From contig QYAI01000023.1 of the NCBI GenBank assembly GCA_003988855.1, forward strand, positions 186,001 through 250,000: a DNA stretch of 64,000 bases. Reading direction: 5' to 3'. Below are positions 35,670-47,389 of this stretch, piece after piece. The notes under the pieces are model-generated. The model made no database searches, had not been told where the DNA came from, and was given only the letters and a program-made list of their open reading frames with translations. The DNA is from Arachnopeziza araneosa (lineage: Eukaryota > Ascomycota > Leotiomycetes > Helotiales > Arachnopezizaceae). The stretch's first letter is position 1. Every line of letters begins with the position of its first letter. A program made the translations under genes and the position numbers.

Positions 35670-36869
35670 ATGTCTTCCTTTCTATCAAATAGGTCATCAC
35701 TCCTATTCCTATTATCGATTCTCTTAGTCGGCAGTGCTTCAAAGCCAACACATTATCCCAACAACAATGTTGATAGAGAAATTCGGACATTGGCAAGCCG
35801 TAATGTTGTGAAGACTACAGCTACCGATACCCAGACAATTGATTGGATTTCAATCGATTCTCAAGTTTCCGGCAAGATCGCAAACTCGCCACCACCACGG
35901 CCACCCCGAAATATTTCCAGGCCTCTAACAGAGCTCGAGCAGCCAGGAGCAGAACTCGGACCTCCAGGAACTGTTCCAGTCTCCCGACCAAATCCAGACT
36001 ACAAAAGCCATTTAAAATCATTACCAGGAAAGCAATCTTTGAGGAAACGTGATGGAGATGCAGGCATACATTGGTATGTATCATCGAATCAAAGCGTATC
36101 CAACATCGGCGGTTCCGCCACTTTCAGTCTCTTCGACGCCTACGTCCAAAATCCCGCCACCGACTCCTCCTTATTACAAACTGCCGTCATCCGACAAAAT
36201 GTCCTAATATCAGGAGGACGAGGTCCCTCCCTCCAAGAACCGCAAACCGTAGAGGCAGGCTGGATCAACTTCCCCTCTCAGGTCTCTGCCCCCCATCTCT
36301 TCACTTACTTCACCACCAACGGGTACATCTTTGAGGGAGACAACGAGGGCGGCTGGAATACGGAACACGTTGGCTGGGTCCAAGTTGATCCCAAAATCCA
36401 CCCCGGATCTGTCATCGCCCCTCTTAGCAAAGACGGCGGTGCACAACACGATCTCCACATCGAGTACAACCTCCATCAAGGCAACTGGTGGCTCGCCGTC
36501 GAAAACCACTGGATCGGCTACTACCCCGCCTCCCTATTCAGCAGCGTGTCCAGCAACGACGCGAGCACCACCCTTGCCGGAGGTTCCGACACCATCCTCT
36601 TCTACGGCGAAGTCTACAACAGTGAACTCAACCTCACCACCACCGATATGGGCAGTGGAGAGTTTGCCTCCAAGGGTTACGGCCACGCTGGGTACATCTT
36701 TAACATGGCATATACAGACGCCAAGAATGTCAGTCGGCCGTACGAGGGTGTTTTTGTGGATGACGATACGAAGAGGTATAGCCATGAGGCGCATTTCTTG
36801 AGCGGGACCTCTAGAGGCAGCTATGCCTTTATTGGAGGACCGGGAGCGGGTGGTGTTGTGGTTGGATAG
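35670..36869 (+). CDS. Secreted neprosin-domain protein (DUF239), putative glutamic peptidase
   Basis: Single exon of 399 residues starting at ATG 35670, with a hydrophobic signal peptide (SSLLFLLSILLVGSAS). A propeptide of about 100 residues ends in a dibasic KEX2-type site (SLRKR, about residue 127). The remainder is a neprosin domain, identified by EAGWINFP, HLFTYFTTNGY, the highly characteristic GNWWLAVENHWIGYYP block and FYGEVYN. In plant neprosin two glutamates form the catalytic pair. The matching positions here are Glu195 (TVEAGW) and Glu314 (YGEVYN), so activity is plausible. Known family members cut after proline in acid conditions; the substrate of this fungal protein is unknown. 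An AT-biased promoter and C/A-rich leader precede it. The fold assignment is firm; the peptidase activity is inferred. Confidence 0.85.
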   Translation: MSSFLSNRSSLLFLLSILLVGSASKPTHYPNNNVDREIRTLASRNVVKTTATDTQTIDWISIDSQVSGKIANSPPPRPPRNISRPLTELEQPGAELGPPGTVPVSRPNPDYKSHLKSLPGKQSLRKRDGDAGIHWYVSSNQSVSNIGGSATFSLFDAYVQNPATDSSLLQTAVIRQNVLISGGRGPSLQEPQTVEAGWINFPSQVSAPHLFTYFTTNGYIFEGDNEGGWNTEHVGWVQVDPKIHPGSVIAPLSKDGGAQHDLHIEYNLHQGNWWLAVENHWIGYYPASLFSSVSSNDASTTLAGGSDTILFYGEVYNSELNLTTTDMGSGEFASKGYGHAGYIFNMAYTDAKNVSRPYEGVFVDDDTKRYSHEAHFLSGTSRGSYAFIGGPGAGGVVVG

Positions 36870-37479
36870 GCGAGTGGCCTGCCGCGTGGGTGTGGGAGCT
36901 CTCTTGCACGAGTACGATCTACGACGTCTGAGAGGAAAGACTTGTTTTAGAGTCCTTATGATGGCGTCTAACCTTGTACTACTATATTCACGATCTGTAT
37001 TTTTAGTATAGAGGTATAGCATAACGAGATATGCAACATGAGAACACCGAGTCTAGACTTGAACTTCAGCTTTGGAGTTTGAATATGAATATGATGTTTA
37101 TGAATAACAATACTCTTTTTCTTCCGGTTCCCCCTTCGCTTGTGTACCGCGAAGTGGCTTGATCTTGGTGTGTGGGTAGTGTCAAATTAGCTTTCAGATC
37201 CAGAGTCGTGTGCTTATTTGGGATGGGGAATAGATGAGCTGAGCTCAGGGAACCGATGTCGTTAGCAAAAATGGAGAGATTGGTATACAGACCAGATATC
37301 TGAGCGCTCATGTCTATGCGTATCTTCTCTCGAGTGTTTATCTTTTAAAATATTTGAATATCCTGGAGATCTTCTACTTCTAATCTAATCCCCAAAGTAT
37401 ACAAACACCACATTCCTACCCCTCGGTCTCACAATTCCACACTACTAAATCCCATCCCATCCAGACCACTTCCTCCCTC
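36870..37479. other. Convergent intergenic region
   Basis: Two 3' ends face each other here. Nothing else is supported. Confidence 0.5.
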
Positions 37480-38013
37480 CTACCTCCAAGGAGACCCTCT
37501 CCCCTGACACTGCATAACCGCCACACCCCCATCTCTCCCCCTCTCGCCCACAAGCTGCATGTCCAACTCCCTCGTATAAAACGGGACGCTGCGCTCCCAA
37601 TCCCCAGTAAACAGGACGCTCCTCCTTAGATACGGCATCACCTCGAGGACCTCCCTCACGCACGCGACGAGCCACTTCCCGTGGCCCTTTGCTTGGTGCT
37701 CAGGCCAGATGTAGACGTCGGTGAGGTAGGCAAAGGTCACGTTGTCGGTGATGAGGCGCGCGAAGCCGATGAGGGTGGGTCCTGGGGATGAGGAGTGGTG
37801 GGATGACTCGTAGACGCCGAAACAGATCGAGTTTTCGATCAAAGCTTGAAGGGCTGCTTCGGGCAGCGCAATGGCCCAGTAGAGGTCGATGCTGGCGAAG
37901 GCGGCGTTGAGTTGGGCAGTGGGGATGAGTGTTGGGTCGGTCGAGATGAGGTAGTCGTCTTTTGACCAGATGCGGTGTTCATCTTGTAGAGACAAGGGCT
38001 TTGTCTCAGACAT
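37480..38013 (-). CDS. GNAT-family N-acetyltransferase
   Basis: A protein of 177 residues starting at the ATG at 38013 (MSETKPLSLQDEHRIWSK); upstream in-frame ATGs add an unlikely leader. The GNAT fold is visible: beta strands around IGFARLITDNVTFAYLTDVYIW followed by the acetyl-CoA binding motif (EHQAKGHGKWLV, i.e. Q-x-x-G-x-G) and a C-terminal FTGDWERSVPFYTREL block near the acceptor site. This resembles small fungal acetyltransferases of the COG0454 kind. The acceptor (small amine or protein) cannot be told from sequence. No introns are needed. Short proteins of this type are usually cytosolic. Confidence 0.85.
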   Translation of the reverse strand: MSETKPLSLQDEHRIWSKDDYLISTDPTLIPTAQLNAAFASIDLYWAIALPEAALQALIENSICFGVYESSHHSSSPGPTLIGFARLITDNVTFAYLTDVYIWPEHQAKGHGKWLVACVREVLEVMPYLRRSVLFTGDWERSVPFYTRELDMQLVGERGRDGGVAVMQCQGRGSPWR

Positions 38014-39619
38014 AGCGAGGTTTTGTAAGATATACAAGAAATACTCTGATACATATAACGAGTCAGAGCTAACGAGATGGATTTGATTGATCGATCTGAG
38101 GAATGAATCAATTAACACTATTCTGGAACAATATGATTGTGCTATGCGGTTGTGTACAAGATTCTCGATTTTATAAGTGAGTCATAGAAGAGTCTTATCT
38201 GCTAGTCAAGGTCTTCCAAGCCTCAATGTGAAAAGTGGGATATAATTTAGCGCGACATTATTCCTTCTCCTCATCCACTTCATCAAGTCTATGATTTCTC
38301 TCTTATTTTTTTCACGAAGGGTGCTTTACTGGAGACCTGCCACTCATTCTTATCCCGCTTCTAACTCTGTTGCAGTCCTTCGATGGCCAAGGTAGAAATG
38401 AGGCATAGCTTGAACAATCCGAAGAAGGAGCAAGATCGAGAATTAACGGTATGGAATTAGCTTTCGTAAATAGTTTTGAGTCAAAGTGGTGCAAGTAAAC
38501 AAAGCCTGGCACGCTTTAAGGGGAAGAGAGCCGAGGTGGATCCAAGTCTAAAAATAGAATGATCGTGGACAGGGATTCGCGTGACGACATTGTGGCAACT
38601 TGACAATTTCTGACATTGACGACTCTTCTTATCTCTTGCAAATCTTCAGCAAGAACATTTTTCCACTGGCAGATCAATTGACCAGGTGCTATGCAGCCAT
38701 GATCGTCCCAAGCAGAAGATGGCAGACTCGGAGTCAGAAGTAGAAACCCTCTCAGGCGCAGTAGACCTGAACGCTGACAGCAACGACAAGATCTTCCAAT
38801 GCCCTAGCCTCGAAAGCCGCCGGGCTCCTTCACACCTCGATTCTTGCTAGCCTTTGCTGATCGTTGGATGCGTAGGATTGTCCATTGCCGTCATTTTGAT
38901 CTCGAGGTATACACTGGCTTGGAACGGCTTGCTACTGGCTAGAGAGAGGGGTTGTTGGGAAAAATAAGGCGCTGCCCGCTATGGCAGACTACCTTTAGTT
39001 CACAACAGCGAATCCTTCCGAATGATTTCCAGTCCAGGACTATAAGAGGATATGCAGGAAAACCTAAAGATCTTTCGGTCAATACATCCTTCAATAATGG
39101 CGCATATGGAAAGGCATATCATGGCGAAACAACCAGCCTTGACACATACTGGTTCTGCTTTGCTGGAAACTTGAAGAGCTGCCAGAAGCTTATCATCAAG
39201 ATAGCTAGTTGGCTAGAGTGGGTCTGGTCTATTAAATGAGAGACAATTTTTACTTTGTGTGCCTGTAATGCGGAACATGCTGTGTGGCGCACAAATCATG
39301 ACATCAGGTCATTAATCACTTGAACATTGAATGGAGTAGGATCGATATATCAGTCTATCTTCCGCGGATAATTGATTCTTATCACTTCAATCAGAGTTTT
39401 CCATGTTCTCATGGTATTGAATACACACCATTAGTAAGCCACAAGTCAGGTTTCTAATTCATGATCATCCCCTTCGTCTCAGGATTTTCTTTACATAATT
39501 ATCGAAGCTATTGGGTTCTGTCACAACTCTACCACCAGCTCAAAAATATCTGTTTACTTTACAATACGATGAATAGACTCGCACAAGAACTTGGTGTTCA
39601 GTGCCTAGTCGTTTTTCTC
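38014..39619. other. Intergenic region
   Basis: No supported gene. A short open frame at 38719-38850 (MADSESEVETLSG..., 43 codons) has a good start context but no recognised family and could be an exon remnant. Confidence 0.45.
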
Positions 39620-41650
39620 CTAGAAAGTTCGATAGAATCCTGTAGCGTCAACTCCTGGCTTATTGCTAGTCACAGTAGACTGCGTTTGCTGCATGCTATG
39701 TAAGTGAGAAGGAGGAGATATTGAAACGCCGTATGAGCCGGATGCTGCTGTTGCTTGTGAATTGACAACGATAGTTTGGAAGTGCGGAGCTTGCTGATTC
39801 AACGCATTTGGATCAGATTTGCGGTCTTGAAGTTGTCCTGGCACAACTGGGACATGGATGGGTACGGCTTGGAAGTTAGGAGTAGCTGAATTAGTGGTCG
39901 TGACTTGCGGTTGTTTGACTGGCGGCTCGGGATGCCCGAACTCGTAGTTTGAACCAACTTGCGTAGTAGCCTTGCCATGAGATTGGACTTGTATATTTCG
40001 CGCCGGCATGAATTGAGTCTGTGGTTTTAGAGCTGCGGGTGCCGCGCGGTCGATATCCATTGCGCCACCACCCAATTCTGCTCCATCGGGAGTCGAGGTG
40101 CTCGACAATGCACCTTGTTGAGGAGGAATATAACGGCGATCTGACGAAACGACATTTGGAAACTCACCAGTGTTAGCTGTTCCCTTGTTCCATGGGGGTC
40201 TCCTAGCTTTTCCTACTGGTGTTGATTGAGGGTTTCCATGCATACCGAGTATCCCATTCCTGCCATAACCTTGCGGCCCACCTAGCGTCGGTTGGGATGA
40301 ACCTCTATCAATACCAGCCGCCTCGTTCCTGCCGTAGACTTGAGATCCACCATATAATTGTCTCTCCCAGTTTCGTCGATGCACCTCCGTTCTACATAAA
40401 TCAACAACCCGATCCCTTGCCGTCATGAAGAAGTTATAATCCATCTTAAGACAACCCAACCATGATTGGCTTCCGTATTGTTGATAGTCCTCTTGTTCCG
40501 ATGATGTCAAAGCTCTGAATTCGTCTTCACAGCTCCTGACCATGCTGTCAAAATAATTGGCGATAAATTGTAAGATGCTATGGTATCCTGATTTAAAAGC
40601 CTGATCACAAATTCGTTCTCCAACATGAACTCCATTCAATTGACAATCTTTTATCGTAATATCTAGTCTGGTTTGGTGAACACTCTGCCATTTCGTGAGA
40701 ATGGCCATGATACCATCAAGGGCGGCAGCTGAATCGGTAGAGTTTGGGGAAGCAATGGCCGAGTCACCAGAGCCACGTGCCTGTTGGTATTAGCTAGTAC
40801 CAGCTAAATAATTGAGACTTACATAGCGATGGAAACGTCGTAGGAAACTGAGCACGTCTGCGTCATCAATCCTCATCCAAGTTCTCTCAAGATACGGAAT
40901 GTCTTTGGCAGTTCCCGTCAATTGATAGCCTTCACTCCAAGGTGGCTGAGGAGGAGCAGCCAGAAAAGCTTTTTGTTCTGACAGCTCCTTATCCCCACCG
41001 TTAGTGGTTACTTTTGTTGTGGAAATGATAGACCCTTGGGTTACAAGAGGCGTTGTCGTTGCAGCCTGCGATCGGAGTAGTGGATTGGGAGGCAAAGAGA
41101 TGGTCATATCTGGTTTCCTTTTCTTCCTGGCCGGCTCTTGAACCTCTCCACTCTGTTTATTTCGTGTAGGACCAGTAAATGGCTCGGCATTCTGTCCTCG
41201 TGGTGTAGATTTCTTCGATCTGTAGCTGACGGGGATTGGGCTCGAACCCTGGCTCGTTGATTCCACAATACGCTCGGCGATCAATTGAGGGAATGCATCC
41301 AATCGAGATTTTGGGTCTCGAAATGGAGGATCCACTTTGGGAGGCGCGAAGAGTGGTTGTGGAGGTCGTACGATCTGCTGTGGCTCTTGTGTCAAGATTC
41401 GTGTCGAACGTGAATCCATGCTTGAGCTTTCTATGGCTTGTTTAGCCTGAAGGATAACTGAATCAACTTCAACACATTTGGGAGTATTGGGATCAATCTT
41501 CTGAAGGTGGCTTCCTATGTCTTCTGTTTTTGAGGTTGTTGATGTTCCGTGGGCGAGCTGCGACTCCATCGCTGTTACTGTTGTTGGAACTCTTGGAGCA
41601 GCCAAGCCAGGAATGATGACCTGCACTACAACTTTTCTATTAATAGACAT
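39620..41650 (-). CDS. Hypothetical low-complexity protein
   Basis: I do not recognise the family. Two exons, 41650-40823 and 40780-39620, are joined by a 42-bp intron (GTAAGT donor, CAACAG acceptor) with matching phase, giving 662 residues. The N-terminal ~190 residues are disordered (Ser/Thr/Pro/Gln-rich) with a nuclear-signal-like patch (PARKKRKPD). A folded, helix-rich block lies between residues ~240 and 420 (DADVLSFLRRFHRY ... ILTKWQSVHQTRLDI ... CLKMDYNFFMTARDRVVDLC). The C-terminal ~240 residues are again Gln/Pro/Ser-rich. The basic patch and disorder suggest a nuclear protein. The neighbour at 42 kb is an ADP-ribosylglycohydrolase in the same orientation, about 360 bp upstream; nothing shows co-regulation. 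Confidence 0.7.
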
Positions 41651-42007
41651 TGTTATCTCAATCGTTTTATCAGATGAGGTCAGGTTCTTGGTTGTTTGTT
41701 GGTTGCATTATCTCATCACTGCAAGGAAGTCGCGATTTAAGCTCAGTTGTGTAGAAATTCAAAACGTGAGATCGTTTACTAAGAATGTCACGCTTTCAGA
41801 TATTATTTGCGCCTATGATTCACTAGCTGAAAGACTTAAAACTCTACCCCGTTGACAAGAACGTTCGTGTATGCCGTGGGAGTTTTGTAAGACTCGTAAG
41901 ATCTATCTACTGTGTATACGTCTCCCTCGTGATGAATGAGTATCTATCACCAAAGATGTTCTTTTCAGAGCGGTGGTGTTTATTTACAGGATTTATGGGC
42001 GCCATGT

Positions 42008-43387
42008 TCATTTGAACCACTTCCCGAGACCGGTACCTTTTTTCGCCTTCTCCTTGTCTTCAGCCTCTCGTCTGATCTTCTGCTTTATCAAGATCATTTC
42101 AACAAAATCTCTTTCTCTCTTGTTCAGTTGCTCCTTGTTTAACATCCCTCTCCCTCCATCAAGTGAAGTATCAGGATCAGTTCCAGCCGCTTGGATAGCT
42201 TCGTCACCGGAAGACCTAAGAATACCCGTTCTCAAACTGACCCCTTCCGCCTTCCGCAAAAGCCAGTCACTGCTCCTGACTCCATCTCGCCAGTGTGGTG
42301 GAAGTCCCGAATACCCAACCCATGCACCGAGCAAAGCTCCAGCCACACAAGCATTTGTATCTGCATCTCCTCCCTCTAGAATAAGCTCAGTGACCAGAGG
42401 TTCGAAGATGCAAGTGCTGTTGACATTAAGCTCAGATTTGCGCATTGCTAATCTAAGACTCAGGATTGTAGAGCCAAGGCATTTGTAAACATAGCCCATC
42501 TTTTGCGAGTCGTCCAGCTGAAGATCTCGAAAAGACTGAGCGTGGCAATGCTTTTGATATTCCTCACGGTCCAATCTTGACCCCGCTACTGCTTCACCGG
42601 CCGTTGGTATTTCCAGAGCTTCGTCTGTGTAATTCGATTCTGGGTTACTGAATTCTTCTCTATCATCTACCCAGTTGTAGGCTGTCTCAATCAAGGCATT
42701 AACATCTGCTTCACAACTTACTTCGCCTCTCAAGATCCCCCTCACCAAGCCCGTCACCAAGCAGCAAGAGACAACACAGCGTGGATCAACGTGCGTAACG
42801 CGACCAACCGCCGCAGCAACAGCAAATGTTTCCTCCAAGTCTCGTCCAACACACATGACGCCCAATGGATGGGTCCTCATCAATGACCCATTCGGTGCTG
42901 CATTACGCCTACTCTTCAGCCATATCTTCAATGCCACCTTTTCTGGGCCTTTCAGATATTCAGGATCCATCACAACACGGCCAATCGTCTGTCCAATTCC
43001 CAATGGCGGACGATCTAGACATCGCAGGCCTTGTGTGATCCAGATGTTGATACGAACGGCGATATCCTTTGCATCGAGGACTGGCGAATGCTCTCCGCTA
43101 GTTGGGAAATTGTGCAAATAAGAAAGGATTAACAGCAGAGACTGATCCGTATCATCGGTCCAGTCGCCGGGGCTGAATTTATCTCGATGGCTGTCAGCCC
43201 TGAACGGTGTTCTTTCGGATTCAACGAGAGTGAATTTAGCACTGGGATATGTACGATAGCACTCAGTCCGAGGGAGGAACTCGGTATAAAGCCCAATTCC
43301 ATCGCCCAAGGCAGCACCGACGATGGTTCCGAGAGCTTTGTCGTGAGTTGTAGCTCGTACGAATGGGTGGAGGTTTAAGAAGTCCAT
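42008..43387 (-). CDS. ADP-ribosylglycohydrolase family protein
   Basis: Single exon of 459 residues. The family removes ADP-ribose from proteins or small molecules (DraG/ARH type). Metal-binding motifs are present: GDWTDDTDQSLL near residue 75 and GGDADTNACVAGALLGAW near residue 350, together with the N-terminal ALGTIVGAALGDGIG block. The aspartates that bind two Mg ions in DraG/ARH enzymes are conserved in both motifs, so activity is likely. The C-terminal ~45 residues form a charged helix rich in Lys/Glu (KEQLNKRERDFVEMILIKQK), which may be a coiled-coil or targeting tail. The substrate is unknown. The start at 43387 (MDFLNLHPFVRATT) is the only reasonable one. Confidence 0.9.
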   Translation of the reverse strand: MDFLNLHPFVRATTHDKALGTIVGAALGDGIGLYTEFLPRTECYRTYPSAKFTLVESERTPFRADSHRDKFSPGDWTDDTDQSLLLILSYLHNFPTSGEHSPVLDAKDIAVRINIWITQGLRCLDRPPLGIGQTIGRVVMDPEYLKGPEKVALKIWLKSRRNAAPNGSLMRTHPLGVMCVGRDLEETFAVAAAVGRVTHVDPRCVVSCCLVTGLVRGILRGEVSCEADVNALIETAYNWVDDREEFSNPESNYTDEALEIPTAGEAVAGSRLDREEYQKHCHAQSFRDLQLDDSQKMGYVYKCLGSTILSLRLAMRKSELNVNSTCIFEPLVTELILEGGDADTNACVAGALLGAWVGYSGLPPHWRDGVRSSDWLLRKAEGVSLRTGILRSSGDEAIQAAGTDPDTSLDGGRGMLNKEQLNKRERDFVEMILIKQKIRREAEDKEKAKKGTGLGKWFK

Positions 43388-43783
43388 AGCTAGATACGTC
43401 TTAGGAGCTCGGTAGTTGGAATTAGAGCGAAGTCTTTTGATATGCTTTGGGAGTCAAGTTTGAGCCCATGGCATAATATATACGCATTTGAATGATGTCT
43501 TAGCTGCCTCGCGTCCGAGCTCGAAGGACAAAATATATTTAGATAGTGTCTCAGCTGCCTGATGAATGCCGTGGGAATTTCAGCTGCCAAGGCTCCCTCA
43601 ATCAGAGTCCTGGCTTTGCGCCACAGGACTTATGACACTCATGTGATCAGCACCCGCAAAGATATATGACAGGAATTGGGCCAGGTGAAGCATAATAGTT
43701 AAACTTAAACCTTTAGTAGCTTACATGCGCAAATTACTTGGTCTCGTCACCTTTACGCTGTGCCTCTGCTAGCGGGTTGCAGC
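43388..43783. other. Flank between glycohydrolase gene and 6-kb element
   Basis: No gene is seen. The segment holds the promoter of the glycohydrolase gene and ends at the left terminal repeat of the large element. TGCTAG at 43767-43772 also occurs directly after the right terminal repeat. Confidence 0.5.
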
Positions 43784-43831
43784 TGACGCGGTGTAGAGAA
43801 AAGTTGATCCAGTGTACAACCTGAGGCAGAA
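43784..43831 (+). repeat. Left terminal inverted repeat (48 bp)
   Basis: It begins TGACGCGGTGTAGAGAAAAG and ends CCTGAGGCAGAA. It pairs with 49737-49784 with one mismatch (GAGAAAA here, GAAAAAA in the reverse complement of the right copy). Confidence 0.95.
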
Positions 43832-44003
43832 ACGCGGCCGGCAAAACTTCGCCCAGTGTACAGATAGCGTGGTCGCTACTCTACTTTAGGAGTAAGCGTG
43901 TGCTTAGTCTACGCCATGCTTATGTGTGGCTTAAACAGAAATTTCTTCATAGAAAAAATATATTTCCTGCAATTCGCTTTTCTTTTTAAGTAAGAAAGCG
44001 ACG

Positions 44004-47000
44004 ATGTCTGATTAGCCAGAAGAAGAAGAAGAGAGATTCTACAACAAAGTTTCGCGATAGGTCAATGGAATACTAGTAAGCTGCTAGTAAAATATGCGGG
44101 CGGCATATGCTTAGTATATGCTAGGACAATGCTCAGCGTGTAAATGACAATGAAGACTCAGGTGACGAAGACAAAGGCAGGATAGACTTAGTAGAACAAA
44201 TAGTACATATGCTAGGCATATACTAGGCATATGCTAACAATATACAGGACAACATCTCTAAGTTCGGTCACATTATTAGTTCAAATTATCAAAGAAAGAT
44301 CTCAGGCACGAAAGCTCAAGATTATATTCTTATGCTAATCTACTCTAAAACAAGTAATACTAGAGTTGTTTACTTTGTTTACTATTTAATAGCTCTTATT
44401 GCTAAGACTGCAACAAAAGCTAAAGCAACCGAAGCAATTGCATATAAAGCGTCGAAAGTAAGCATAGTCTTAGCATATTGTAGGCATATGTGTAGCATAT
44501 GTTTATTATGCAATTTCTCGTTTTGCTGTGCTTTTTTGCTAACTTTATTAGATTTAATTCTCTATTAAATTAAACAACGTAAACAAGACAAAGCTTTATT
44601 TAATAGATAAAAAACATGAAGCTTAGCACGCACAGTATACGTGCAGTAAGATTAAACACTGCTAATATGCGCATAAGAATGTGCTTCGTACATGCTTAGC
44701 ATATAACAACGTTTCTTTAGACGATCTTTATAAGTTAACTCGAGAAGCAGGCTAGAAAGTATATACTTCTTTAACTCTCGAACGATTAAAATTATTTACA
44801 GAAGCAAAATACAACGAGTTTATAGCAAATTAGCAAGAAGCAGAAAGTTCGTGTTAGTTTTCGAGAACAAGAGAACGAACGTGTGTTAAGCAAGTGCTAA
44901 AATACTTCGAGAGAAATAGTGTAAGTGCATGCGCCGCATATGTAAAACATATGCTTAGCTTATGCTTTACTTATGCAATTACTTGCTAACGCTTGTAGAA
45001 CATTTTTACTAGCTGTCTACTTAATAGCAATGCAGAACCTTAGCATACAGCTAAGTCTATTTCTTCTATAACTTCTCGGATTAATTTAGAGTACTATAAA
45101 GCTTTATTTAACTAGCAAGAAGTTCAGCGGCAGAAGCAAGACTGCGTATACATAGAGCATTTGATTTCTAAACGCAAACTTTGCGGCAAGCATAATTTTA
45201 GCATACACCTAACACATGCAGAGCATATGCTAACAATATGCAAGTTATAATTATCCTTAAGGTTAAGAGCAAGTTTAACATTACAAAAGCTGTAAAGCTA
45301 AACTTAATATTTATTTACTTCTTAATATAGAACGCTTTTTATATATTATTGTTGTAGCTTCAAATTCTTATTCTTACTACTTTTCTTATTCTACAAAGCT
45401 ACTTAGAGAAATTGCCGATAACTTTGCAAAATAGCTTAAAGAAATTAATATTCTTTCTTAGACTTCTAGTAAGTATATGCTGTTAATATGCAGCACACAT
45501 GCTTAGCATATGCTAAAAGCTAATTAGAACTTTAGCGCGGTAGACTTTGTTACTTATATACTAGAATATTATTAAGAAGTAGACTAGAGCTAGAGCACAA
45601 AGTGTACTATACGATGCACTAAATATTTATAATACAGTTACTGCGTTTATTCGAAGAAAGCAGCTTCTTTAGTATTCTTAAGAAACATATCTTTAAGGTA
45701 TCTTTTAAAAGCATGTTGTGCATATGCTTAGCTTATGCGCAATAAGTGTTCTTCGTAAGTACTATATAAGTCAAGACAAGCATAACGAAAAGCAATAGAT
45801 TAGAGCTGTTTATTTTTTCGATAATAATAACTTTTTTATTGTCTTATGTACTAGAAACATAGCGAAAGCAATAATAAATTGCATTTATCTTAAGATTAAC
45901 ATGTTATTTAAGATAGTTGCTAGTACAACAAACTTCTTTTCTTTAGTAGAATAGAATATTTACTGCAAAAGTAAGCGCCGCATATGCGTTGCATAAGCGA
46001 AGCATGCGTTAAGCATATGCTTAGCTAATATTTACAGCAATTATTCTATATTGCTACGTCTTTACAAATACAAATTCGAGAACTAGATACTTTGAAATGT
46101 TTAAGCTTGTTTTTAAAGTTTTAGACAATGCAGCAAGAGAAAGAATACGAATTGCATACTTTAATAGTACAAGTGTTAGTATAAGAACGATTACGCTCGA
46201 CATGTGTAAGAAGCAAGCACTAAGTAAGCATATGCTTAACATACGCTATAAATAATTTTAACTTAAGTTAAACATATGTTAACTCTATAGGTCTTAGCGA
46301 CTTTTTTAAAAGTCGTAATCGTAGCTGTACTTAAAATTAGCACTTGCAGCATTTAGTTGTCTTTTGTTAAGTTTATTTAAAGTAAAACTTTCGCAAGAAG
46401 TTTAGAAATTATCTAGAAATTTATTTTATTATACTACGTCTTTTTTTTTCTGAAACAAAAGCAAAGTTTGCGAAAAACGTGCGCAGCATATGCTTAGCAC
46501 ATCTTAAGCTAAAATTCTAGATAGTAAGCAAACAGCTGCAGTAGCTTTTTAGTAAACTTCTTCGAACAAAGTTAAAGATAGATATAAACTACTAAACTAA
46601 ATGTAGAAAACATACAAGAATAAGTAAGAGTAGTTACTTTATAAAGAATAACTTTAGTAGAAAAAAGACAAGTTTGCTAAATAAAGTACAAATGTATGCT
46701 AAACATACGCCTAGCATATGCTAAGCGTATTCTTATACAATTCTTGTACTAACTAAGCAGTGTAAGCTTTATAAACTTTCTATTGAAATATATAAAAGAA
46801 GATTGCGTTAGCAAGAACGAAGTGTTACAGCATCTTAGAGAAATAACAGTAAAGAATCTCGTCTAGCGATACAAGAAAGAAAGAACAGTAAATATATATG
46901 CTCTACATATGCAAGAAATATGCTAAGCTTATGCTAGATCGAACGTAGCAGAAAGCTGCTAGTTGCCGAACACAACAGCTATAGCTTTTTTTTAACTTCT

Positions 47001-47389
47001 TAAATTCTTACGACACTTTTAATTTATTAGCTAAGCATATGCCTAGCATACGCTCTTTACTAGTTTTCAACAATAGCAGCAGCTTACATGCTAAAACTTA
47101 GACACCGCTAGTACAAGAAAGTAATAAAAGCTTAAGAGTACTGCAGCCGAACGACAAAGACACAATTACTGTAGTTTTAGTATTATTATATGCAAAGTTT
47201 ATGCTTTCGCTTTCTAATTAAGCGCACGAAGCTAGGCAGAAACGTAGTCGTTCGAAGACGTCTGAACAAGTAGATAGCTTAAAGCAAGAAAGAAGAAAGC
47301 ATAAACAGCTAAAAGCTTGACTAGAAGAAGCTTAACTTCGAAAAAAAAATAAAGAACTAGAAAAGCAAATTCGTAAACTAGAGAAGTAA
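44004..47389 (+). pseudogene. Decayed transposase-like gene of the 6-kb element, many introns
   Basis: The plus-strand gene starts at ATG 44004. The first exons are followed exactly: introns at 44076-44124, 44203-44247 and 44458-44551 are phase 0 and join to an acidic N-terminus (PEEEEERFYNKVSR; NDNEDSGDEDKGRIDLVEQI). Later introns are at 44921-44998, 45185 onward (GC donor), 45469-45527, 45971-46037 and 46224 onward. An exon near 45770-45970 reads AVYFFDNNNFFIVLC ... INCIYLKINMLFKIVASTT, which resembles the first catalytic block of Mutator-like transposases (DCTYKTN...PLL.IVG), here with Asn for Asp. The exon 46038-46223 is free of stops for 62 codons. The C-terminus is a Lys/Glu coiled coil (RKKNKELEKQIRKLEK). 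At least nine in-frame TAG and several TAA codons interrupt the frame, so no full protein is possible. Some exon borders between 45.2 and 47.2 kb are uncertain. Confidence 0.65.
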
